A DNA stretch of 22,727 bases, from NCBI GenBank assembly GCA_046295655.1, contig JBKBMT010000046.1, forward strand, positions 1 to 22,727. The letters are read 5' to 3'. Positions 1 through 5,618 of this stretch are shown piece after piece. The DNA is from JBKBMT01 sp046295655 (GTDB taxonomy: Bacteria > Pseudomonadota > Alphaproteobacteria > Rhodobacterales > Rhodobacteraceae). The stretch's first letter is position 1; each line of letters starts with the position of its first letter. The notes below the pieces were generated by a model. The model was not told the origin of the DNA. It ran no database searches and saw nothing but the letters and a program-made list of their open reading frames with translations. The translations under genes and the position numbers were made by a program.

Positions 1-173
1 TTGTCCGACCCGTAGGCGGCGATCAGCGTCCGCAGGGCGTCGGTCTGGGATGCGTCCTCGGGCAGGCTCAGCGCCCAGTCGACGAGGATTGACCGGCATT
101 CTGCCGCCCCGATCCCCTCGATCCGATAGCTTTCTCGGATCAACCCCTTGCGGTCGGCCCGGTCGAGATCCAT
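1..173 (-). CDS. Small conserved-type hypothetical protein downstream of glnE (3' end outside window)
   Basis: I do not recognise a function. The visible 57 residues begin MDLDRADRKGLIRESYRIEG and are soluble, acidic and probably helical, with no signal peptide or membrane segment; the reading frame is still open at the window edge, so the C-terminus is missing. The ATG at 173-171 is preferred because GGGGAG sits seven bases upstream; an in-frame ATG at 188-186 overlaps that ribosome binding site. The start lies 16 bases after the glnE stop on the same strand, so the two are probably co-transcribed and translationally close. It may be linked to nitrogen regulation by position only; this is inference. 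Confidence 0.7.
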   Translation of the reverse strand, partial: MDLDRADRKGLIRESYRIEGIGAAECRSILVDWALSLPEDASQTDALRTLIAAYGSD

Positions 174-189
174 CGCGCGTCTCCCCATG

Positions 190-2958
190 TCATGATCCGA
201 GCTTCGCCGCGATGACGGCGGCTGCCCCGGATGTGGCCTGCTCGATCTGGCCGGCAAGTTCGGCCACCGTCTCGGCCCCGGTCTCGCGCAGGATGAAGCT
301 CCGCGCGCCCTCGGCCAGCCGGTCGGGATCGGCCGCGCTCGCCCCCAGAAGCCGGCTTGCCGCATGAACGCGCCAAAGCAAGCGAAAGGCCGCAGCCAGA
401 AACTGCTCCTCGTCGCGGGTCAGCATGCCCGTGCGGGCGCCGGCCCGCAACTGCGCCTCGACCCGCCGGCCCGGATCGCCCGCGACAAGCGCGCAGGTCT
501 GGGCCAGCAGCTCGATGTCCATGATCCGGCCGGGGCCGGCCTTTGCCTCCCATCCGCCCCCGGGCTTGGCGGACAGCAGGCGCCCCCGCATCTCGGCCAC
601 ATCCGCGACGACCTGTGGACCCTTCCCCTTCTTCGTCAGCAGGGCGCGGCGGAAGTCCTCCACCTCGGCGCCAAGGACGGACGAGCCGCAGACCGGCCGG
701 GCACGCGTCAGGGCCAGATGTTCCCAGGTCCAGGCCTCGGTCTCCTGATAGTCGCGGAAGGCGGCAAGGGCGGTGGCGACCGGTCCCTGCCGGCCCGAAG
801 GACGCAGCCGCATGTCCACCTCGTACAGCCGCCCCTCGGCCATGGGGGCGGTGAGCGCGGTCACCAGCGCCTGGGTCAGACGGGCGAAGTATGTTCGCGC
901 GGGCAGGGGGCGTGGCCCGTCGGACGCCTCGTCGCCTGCCGGGTCGTAGATCACGATGAGATCGAGGTCGGACTGGGCGTTCAGCCGGCCCGCCCCGAGG
1001 CTGCCCATGCCCAGAACCACTGCCCCGCGCCCCGGCTGCGACCCGTGCTTGCGCGCGAATTCCGAGGTGACGGGCGCCCAGAGCGCCGCGAGCACCGCCT
1101 CGGCCAGATCGGCATACTGCTTGCCGGCCTCGAAGGCGTCGATCAGGCCCCGGAGGTGGTGAACGCCGATGCGGAAATGCCATTCCTTTGCCCAGGCACG
1201 GGCGCGGTCGAGCTTGCGTTCGTAATCCGCGACGGGCGCCAGCACCGCAGCAAGATCGGCAGCAAGCGATGCTGTGCCCGGCCAGGGCGCAAAGAAGCCG
1301 CCGCCGATCACGGCATCCAGGACCGAAGAGTTGCGCGACAGATGCTGCGCAAGCTCCGGCGCCGTGGCCGCGATGTCCACGATCAGTTCGACAAGCTGGG
1401 GGTTGGCCTCGAACAGCGCGAAAAGCTGCACGCCCGCCGGCAGGCCGGCAAGAAACCCGTCGAGCGCGGCAATTGCCTCTTCGGGATTGGCGGCGCGCGT
1501 CAGCCGCTCCAGCATCTGCGGACGGATGCGCTTGAAGCTTTCGACGGCGCGGCTGGACCGCAGGCAGGGATACGACCGCCAGCCTTCGACGATCTCGGCC
1601 ATCCGCGGCGTCAGATCCGGCGACTCCTCGACATCCCCGGGCGCGAAGAAGCTTTCGGTGAGCGCCGCGACGCGTTCGAGCCGCTCGCGGAGCGCCGTGC
1701 GGAACCGGCCTGTGTCCGCCTCGCCGCACAGCCGCGCGATCCGGTCGAAACCCTCTGGGTTCGTCGGCAGGGCATGGGTCTGGGCATCCTGCTTCATCTG
1801 CAAGCGGTGCTCGACCTCGCGATGGGCGCGATAGAGCGCGGCAAGCTCGTCGGCGACCTCGACCGGAACCCAGCCCGCCCGGGCAAGCGCCTCGAGCCCG
1901 CCGACCGTCGTGCTGTCGCGCAGGCTGGGGTCGCGGCCGCCGGCAATCAGCTGCCGGGTCTGGGTGAAGAACTCGATCTCGCGGATGCCGCCGATCCCGA
2001 GTTTCATGTCGTGGCCTTCCAGCACGATCGGTCCCGCCAGCCCCTTGTGGTCGCGGATCCTCAGGCGCATGTCGTGCGCGTCCCGGATCGCGGCGAAGTC
2101 GAGATGCCGCCGCCAGACGAAGGGCGCAAGCGCGCGCAGGAACCGCTCGCCCGCAGCGATGTCGCCGGCACAGGGTCGGGCCTTGATATAGGCCGCCCGT
2201 TCCCAGGTCCGGCCAACCGATTCGTAATATTGTTCGGCTGCTGCCATCGAGATGCAGACGGGGGTGACGCTCGCATCCGGACGCAGCCGCAGGTCGGTCC
2301 GAAAGACGTAGCCCCCGGCGGTATTGTCCGACAGGATCGCGCACATCTTCCGCGTGACCCGAACGAAGGCGGCCCGCGCCTCGTGCTCTTCGCCGGGATA
2401 GCGCGTCTCGTCGAACAGGCAGATCAGGTCGATGTCGGACGAGAAGTTCAGTTCTCGTGCCCCGGTCTTGCCCATGGCAAGGACGACCATCCCCGCGGCG
2501 GTCTCGGCATCGGCCTCGGTCTGGCCGGGCAGCTTGCCGCGCCTGATCTCCTCGGCCACCAGCCGCCGCACCGCCAGGTCCACTGCGAGGTCGGAGAGCC
2601 GCGTCAGGGCGTCGGTGACGGTTTCGAGCGGCCAGGCGCCGCCCAGATCGGAAAGGGCGGTGATCAGTGAAACCTGCCGCTTTGCGCGGCGCAGGCCATC
2701 CGCCAGATCGGGCAGGGCCAGCGCCGGAAGCCCGCCCAGTGCCTGATCCAGGGCCGCCTCGGGCTCGCCCGGCAGATGTTCGCGCAGCCATTCCTCCTCG
2801 CGCCCGATCAGGCCCGCGATATGGGGGCTGGACCCTGCCGCCCCCGCCAGAAGTGCCGCAAGATCCGGCCCGAGACCGGCGAAATGCCGTGCCGTCTCGC
2901 GCCCGGCGTCGCGGTCGAAAGGCAGCGGCAGGCGAGTCAGACGGTCGGCAAGCGGCAT
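190..2958 (-). CDS. glnE: Bifunctional glutamine synthetase adenylyltransferase/adenylyl-removing enzyme
   Basis: GlnE attaches AMP to a tyrosine of each glutamine synthetase subunit and removes it again, under control of PII proteins, to match ammonia assimilation to nitrogen supply. The 922-residue product is close to the family's usual length (about 920-950). Two nucleotidyltransferase cores are visible: the N-terminal (deadenylylase) one with GKTGARELNFSSDIDL, metal-binding D175/D177, followed by RTDLRLRPD near 220; the C-terminal (adenylylase) one with GMGSLGAGRLNAQSDLDL, D664/D666. The frame stays open upstream to 3558, but that stretch overlaps the divergent ybaK gene and does not look like GlnE, so the ATG at 2958-2956 (MPLADRL) is chosen. 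It is followed closely by a small unknown gene. Function is well supported; the exact start is less so, as no strong ribosome binding site is seen. Confidence 0.96.
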   Translation of the reverse strand: MPLADRLTRLPLPFDRDAGRETARHFAGLGPDLAALLAGAAGSSPHIAGLIGREEEWLREHLPGEPEAALDQALGGLPALALPDLADGLRRAKRQVSLITALSDLGGAWPLETVTDALTRLSDLAVDLAVRRLVAEEIRRGKLPGQTEADAETAAGMVVLAMGKTGARELNFSSDIDLICLFDETRYPGEEHEARAAFVRVTRKMCAILSDNTAGGYVFRTDLRLRPDASVTPVCISMAAAEQYYESVGRTWERAAYIKARPCAGDIAAGERFLRALAPFVWRRHLDFAAIRDAHDMRLRIRDHKGLAGPIVLEGHDMKLGIGGIREIEFFTQTRQLIAGGRDPSLRDSTTVGGLEALARAGWVPVEVADELAALYRAHREVEHRLQMKQDAQTHALPTNPEGFDRIARLCGEADTGRFRTALRERLERVAALTESFFAPGDVEESPDLTPRMAEIVEGWRSYPCLRSSRAVESFKRIRPQMLERLTRAANPEEAIAALDGFLAGLPAGVQLFALFEANPQLVELIVDIAATAPELAQHLSRNSSVLDAVIGGGFFAPWPGTASLAADLAAVLAPVADYERKLDRARAWAKEWHFRIGVHHLRGLIDAFEAGKQYADLAEAVLAALWAPVTSEFARKHGSQPGRGAVVLGMGSLGAGRLNAQSDLDLIVIYDPAGDEASDGPRPLPARTYFARLTQALVTALTAPMAEGRLYEVDMRLRPSGRQGPVATALAAFRDYQETEAWTWEHLALTRARPVCGSSVLGAEVEDFRRALLTKKGKGPQVVADVAEMRGRLLSAKPGGGWEAKAGPGRIMDIELLAQTCALVAGDPGRRVEAQLRAGARTGMLTRDEEQFLAAAFRLLWRVHAASRLLGASAADPDRLAEGARSFILRETGAETVAELAGQIEQATSGAAAVIAAKLGS

Positions 2959-2999
2959 GGACAGACCTTGGCCGCGCACCGGGAAAGGGTCAACGGGGC

Positions 3000-3027
3000 T
3001 TGCGACGGGCGGACCGGTGCGGATAGT
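3000..3027 (+). promoter_or_regulatory. Putative sigma-70 promoter for the ybaK-type gene
   Basis: TTGCGA (3000-3005), a 16-base spacer and GATAGT (3022-3027). A start near 3034 would leave a short leader holding the GGGAG ribosome binding site at 3041-3045. It lies in the 93-base divergent gap with glnE. Assigned by eye only. Confidence 0.35.
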
Positions 3028-3051
3028 GGCGGGCGCAACAGGGAGAACGCG

Positions 3052-3522
3052 ATGAGCCGAAGCATCGAACGGGTGCGCGCCGCGCTGGCGGCGGCCGGGG
3101 TCGAGGTCGAGATTCGCGAGATGCCCGACAGCACGCGCACCGCCGCAGAGGCTGCGGCGGCCTGCGGCTGCACCATCGACCAGATCGTGAAATCGATCGT
3201 CTTTCGGGGTCAGCATTCCGGCCATGTCCGGCTTTTCCTGACTGCCGGGGGCAACCGGATCGATACCGGGCTGGCCGCCGCGCTGAGCGGGGAACCGCTG
3301 GGCAAGGCGGATGCAGATCTGGTGCGCGCGGAAACCGGATTTGCCATCGGCGGAGTCGCACCGGTGGGCCACCTGTCGCCCGTGCGGACCTGGTTCGACC
3401 CGCGGCTTCTGGACTTCGCCACCGTCTGGGCCGCCGCCGGCACCCCGCGTCATGTCTTTTCCATCGACCCCGCAGCACTCGCGCGGATCGCCGGCGCCAC
3501 AACCGCAGTGTTCACGGAGTAG
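3052..3522 (+). CDS. YbaK/EbsC-type aminoacyl-tRNA deacylase
   Basis: This 156-residue protein matches the YbaK/ProX-like editing family, which hydrolyses mischarged aminoacyl-tRNA in trans (for example Cys-tRNA(Pro) or Ala-tRNA(Pro), depending on subfamily). Visible hallmarks are the conserved lysine in QIVKSIVF (K47), the LTAGGNRIDT strand around 63-72 and the glycine-rich TGFAIGGVAPVGH loop at 95-107, with length typical of the stand-alone domain. The ATG at 3052 is chosen because GGGAG lies at 3041-3045; longer in-frame starts run back into glnE. It is transcribed divergently from glnE. I cannot tell the substrate subfamily (YbaK, YeaK or similar) from sequence alone. Confidence 0.9.
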   Translation: MSRSIERVRAALAAAGVEVEIREMPDSTRTAAEAAAACGCTIDQIVKSIVFRGQHSGHVRLFLTAGGNRIDTGLAAALSGEPLGKADADLVRAETGFAIGGVAPVGHLSPVRTWFDPRLLDFATVWAAAGTPRHVFSIDPAALARIAGATTAVFTE

Positions 3523-3557
3523 CCTTTTCAGCCGGTTACGAAGAATCCGGCAGACCA

Positions 3558-3575
3558 TGTGAAAAACTTTAACAT
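3558..3575. promoter_or_regulatory. Upstream copy of a paired palindromic operator (site 1)
   Basis: TGTGAAAAACTTTAACAT is an imperfect dyad (TGTGAA-N5-TTAACA). It matches the second site at 3616-3633 at 15 of 18 positions. The two copies are 58 bases apart start to start and bracket a promoter-like pair. The regulator is unknown. Confidence 0.5.
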
Positions 3576-3580
3576 CGGCC

Positions 3581-3610
3581 CTTGAAAGCGCATGTGGGGT
3601 TGCCGATCTT
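3581..3610 (+). promoter_or_regulatory. Putative promoter of the DUF2852-RDD unit, possibly heat-shock sigma type
   Basis: CTTGAAA at 3581-3587 is followed, 15 bases later, by CCGATCT (3603-3609), close to the RpoH pattern CTTGAAA...CCCATnT. The same bases can be read as a sigma-70 pair, TTGAAA-N17-GATCTT. Either reading places the transcript start near 3616, at the edge of operator site 2. No transcription data, so the sigma factor is inference. Confidence 0.4.
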
Positions 3611-3615
3611 GGGGA

Positions 3616-3633
3616 TGTGAAAGACGTTCACAT
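3616..3633. promoter_or_regulatory. Downstream copy of the paired palindromic operator (site 2)
   Basis: TGTGAAAGACGTTCACAT is a perfect 6-base dyad, TGTGAA-N5-TTCACA, with T outside the right arm. It overlaps the predicted transcript start of the DUF2852 gene, a position expected for a repressor site. The half-site spacing (TGTGA-N7-TCACA) is one base longer than a CRP/FNR-like site. Confidence 0.55.
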
Positions 3634-3660
3634 AAGCGCTCGAACCGAGGGAGACCTGCG

Positions 3661-4101
3661 ATGAACACGACCACCGCCGCCATGCCGAGCCGCTCCTGGT
3701 TCGGACGCGCCGAGGACTGGCTGGATCAGAAGGGCAAGGGTGCCTGGATTGCCGTCATGGTCCTCGGCTTCATCTTCTTCTGGCCCGTCGGACTGGCCAT
3801 TCTCGCCTACATGATCTGGAGCAAGCGCATGTTCTCGAAATCCTGCGGCCGCGTCCGCGCGAACCGGATGCACCTTGGCCATCTTCGGCCGAGCGGAAAT
3901 ACCGCCTTCGACGCCTACAAGGCCGAGACGCTGCGGCGGCTGGAGGAAGAGCAGGAAGCGTTCGAGGCATTCCTGCAGCGGTTGCGCGAGGCGAAGGACA
4001 AGACCGAGTTCGACGCCTTCATGGAAGAGCGTGCCGGCGCCGCGCGCGCTGACGCCCGCCCGGCCGCCGCCGAGGCACCGCAAGGTTCGGGCGCCTACTG
4101 A
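3661..4101 (+). CDS. DUF2852 family membrane-anchored coiled-coil protein
   Basis: A 146-residue protein that I recognise as DUF2852, a family of unknown function common in Rhodobacterales and Rhizobiales. Order of parts: a short soluble head with RSWFGRAEDWLDQKGKG, one clear membrane segment at about 28-53 (rich in F, W, L, I), a basic stretch, then an amphipathic charged helix at about 86-124 that should form a coiled coil, and an Ala-rich tail. GGGAG six to seven bases before ATG 3661 fixes the start over an upstream in-frame ATG at 3592, which lies inside the promoter region. It is followed by an RDD protein on the same strand. The paired operators and possible RpoH promoter suggest stress-controlled expression; the function itself is unknown. 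Confidence 0.85.
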   Translation: MNTTTAAMPSRSWFGRAEDWLDQKGKGAWIAVMVLGFIFFWPVGLAILAYMIWSKRMFSKSCGRVRANRMHLGHLRPSGNTAFDAYKAETLRRLEEEQEAFEAFLQRLREAKDKTEFDAFMEERAGAARADARPAAAEAPQGSGAY

Positions 4102-4112
4102 TACCGATCCGA

Positions 4113-4131
4113 CCGGGCCATTGCGGCCCGG
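4113..4131 (+). other. Short intercistronic hairpin
   Basis: CCGGGCC-ATTGC-GGCCCGG is a perfect 7-base-pair stem with a 5-base loop, 12 bases after the DUF2852 stop. No T-tract follows, so it is not a standard intrinsic terminator. It may stabilise the 3' end of the upstream message. Confidence 0.4.
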
Positions 4132-4146
4132 CCGACACCGCCAGCA

Positions 4147-4170
4147 GGCGCGGCCGCGACCGGCCGCGCC
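4147..4170 (+). other. Strong GC hairpin just before the RDD gene
   Basis: GGCGCGGCCG and CGGCCGCGCC form a perfect 10-base-pair stem closing a 4-base CGAC loop. It ends about nine bases before the AAAGAGG ribosome binding site of the RDD gene. No T-run follows. It could damp read-through or act as a processing or stability element between the two genes. Confidence 0.5.
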
Positions 4171-4191
4171 GTCGCACGAAAGAGGCCCCAC

Positions 4192-4647
4192 ATGTTTCGG
4201 AATGTCCTGCCGGGCCTGCCCGACCCGGATCTGCGGCCGGAGTTCTACGCCGCGATCCCCGCGAAACGACTGGTCGCCTGGCTCGTCGATCTGGTGCTGA
4301 TTGCGCTCCTGACCGTGCTGGTGCTGCCGTTCACCGCCTTTACCGGGCTGTTCTACCTGCCGTTTCTCTATATGGTGGTCGGTTTCGCCTATCGGACCGT
4401 GGCGCTTGCGCGGAACTCTGCGACGCCGGGTATGCGGCTGGTCGCCATAGAGTTCCGCGACCGGTTCGGGCACCGCTTCGACTTCGGCCATGCGCTGCTG
4501 CATACGCTGGGCTACACGGTCTCGATCTCGATGGTTCTGCCGCAGGTCGTGTCGGTGGTGCTGATGCTCACCGGGTCGCGCGCGCAGGGGCTCACCGATA
4601 TCGTCATGGGCACCGCCGCGATCAACCGGCCGGCCGAGCCGCTTTGA
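4192..4647 (+). CDS. RDD family inner-membrane protein
   Basis: A 151-residue integral membrane protein of the RDD family, named for its Arg-Asp-Asp signature. The N-terminal helix carries the typical KRLVAWLVDLVLIALL sequence (about 25-40), where R26 and D33 correspond to the family's charged residues in the first membrane span. Further hydrophobic spans lie at about 42-70 and 100-127, with an SATPGMRLVAIEF loop between them that is also characteristic. AAAGAGG six bases ahead of ATG 4192 supports the start. RDD proteins are diverse: some are linked to Na+/H+ exchange, others to lipid or chaperone roles; nothing here narrows this down. Probably co-transcribed with the DUF2852 gene, possibly attenuated by the hairpins between them. 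Confidence 0.88.
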   Translation: MFRNVLPGLPDPDLRPEFYAAIPAKRLVAWLVDLVLIALLTVLVLPFTAFTGLFYLPFLYMVVGFAYRTVALARNSATPGMRLVAIEFRDRFGHRFDFGHALLHTLGYTVSISMVLPQVVSVVLMLTGSRAQGLTDIVMGTAAINRPAEPL

Positions 4648-4664
4648 CCGGCGGATGATTCCGC

Positions 4665-4693
4665 TTGGCGCTTCCCTGCATCGTTGTTACCGT
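4665..4693 (+). promoter_or_regulatory. Putative sigma-70 promoter of bpt
   Basis: TTGGCG (4665-4670), spacer 17 and TACCGT (4688-4693), giving a start near 4700 and a leader of about 22 bases. Read by eye; moderate match only. Confidence 0.3.
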
Positions 4694-4721
4694 TCCGTCG
4701 TGATTTCGCTGCCCGAGCCTC

Positions 4722-5555
4722 ATGCGCCACACCCTGCCGATCGCGCCGCAGTTCTATGTCACGGCTCCGCAGCCGTGTCCCTATCTGCCGGGCCGGATGG
4801 AACGCAAGCTGTTCACAGCCCTGCAGGGCGATCAGGCGGAACGGTTGAATGACGCTCTGTCCAAGCAGGGGTTCCGCCGCAGCCAGAACGTCCTTTACCG
4901 ACCATCCTGCGCCGAATGTTCTGCCTGTCTGTCGGCCCGCATCCGGGTGGCCGACTTCCGCCCCGGGCGCACCCACCGCCGGACCCTGAAGCGCAATGCC
5001 CAATTGCGCCGGAATGCGACCAGCCCCTGGGCGACCGAGGAGCAGTTCGCGCTGTTCCGCCGATATCTCGACAGCCGCCACGCCGACGGCGGCATGGCGG
5101 ACATGGACGTATTCGAGTTCGCAGCGATGATCGAGGAGACCCCGATCCGCAGCCGGGTGATCGAATACACCCGTCCCCCGGGCGCGGGCGAGAGGGGCCG
5201 GCCGCTGGTGGCGGTCTGTCTCACCGACGTGCTGGATGATGGGCTCAGCATGGTCTATTCCTTCTACGATCCCGATCACGTCGCCCATTCGCTCGGCACC
5301 TGGATGATCCTCGACCATGTCGCGATCGCGCGTGAGGCCGGGCTGCCATATGTCTATCTGGGCTACTGGGTGCCGGGCAGCCCGAAGATGGGCTACAAGG
5401 CCCAGTTCGACGCGCTTGAAATCTACAAGGGCGGCCAGTGGCAACCCATCGGAAACCCCGCCCGGCACGATGCGGCCCTCCATCCGCTGTCGGTCGATCC
5501 GATCGCCGAACAGGTTGCCCGGATCAGCCTGCCGGATGGCATGGCGCCGCGCTGA
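4722..5555 (+). CDS. bpt: Aspartate/glutamate leucyltransferase (N-degron pathway)
   Basis: Bpt belongs to the Ate1-like family and transfers leucine from Leu-tRNA to proteins with N-terminal Asp or Glu, marking them for ClpS/ClpAP degradation. The 277-residue length fits bacterial members. The N-terminal ATE_N domain has the expected cysteines, C19 and C63-x2-C66-x2-C69 (PSCAECSACLSAR), and the ATE_C acyltransferase domain has SFYDPDH, LGTWMILDHV and the ending YLGYWVPGSPKMGYKAQF. The four cysteines could bind metal or an Fe-S cluster, as reported for eukaryotic ATE1; this is inference here. The start ATG at 4722 lacks a strong ribosome binding site. A helicase gene follows 63 bases later with its own promoter-like sequence. 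Confidence 0.93.
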   Translation: MRHTLPIAPQFYVTAPQPCPYLPGRMERKLFTALQGDQAERLNDALSKQGFRRSQNVLYRPSCAECSACLSARIRVADFRPGRTHRRTLKRNAQLRRNATSPWATEEQFALFRRYLDSRHADGGMADMDVFEFAAMIEETPIRSRVIEYTRPPGAGERGRPLVAVCLTDVLDDGLSMVYSFYDPDHVAHSLGTWMILDHVAIAREAGLPYVYLGYWVPGSPKMGYKAQFDALEIYKGGQWQPIGNPARHDAALHPLSVDPIAEQVARISLPDGMAPR

Positions 5556-5582
5556 CGGGCGAACAATAGCAGAACTTCCGGG

Positions 5583-5611
5583 CTTTCCTCGCGCCGCGAT
5601 CCCGCTATACT
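5583..5611 (+). promoter_or_regulatory. Putative promoter giving a leaderless uvrD message
   Basis: TATACT at 5606-5611 is a good -10 element, with a weak CTTTCC 17 bases upstream. The -10 ends seven bases before the uvrD ATG at 5619, so transcription would begin at or next to the start codon. No Shine-Dalgarno sequence is present, which agrees with leaderless translation. Confidence 0.4.
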
Positions 5612-5618
5612 GCGCCGC

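Noticed and set aside
364..2670. A 768-codon open frame on the plus strand opposite glnE
   Set aside because: It is the antisense shadow of glnE in high-GC DNA. Its translation is rich in R, G, P and H, has no recognisable domain, and the opposite strand has clear GlnE motifs throughout.
2959..3558. N-terminal extension of glnE by 200 codons
   Set aside because: It runs antisense through the ybaK-type gene, and family members begin near the MPLADRL residue.
3558..3633. PpsR/CrtJ or CRP/FNR-type sites at the paired palindromes
   Set aside because: PpsR needs TGT-N12-ACA, while here the spacing is N11. CRP-type dyads have TGTGA-N6-TCACA and here N7. The sites are kept as operators for an unidentified regulator.
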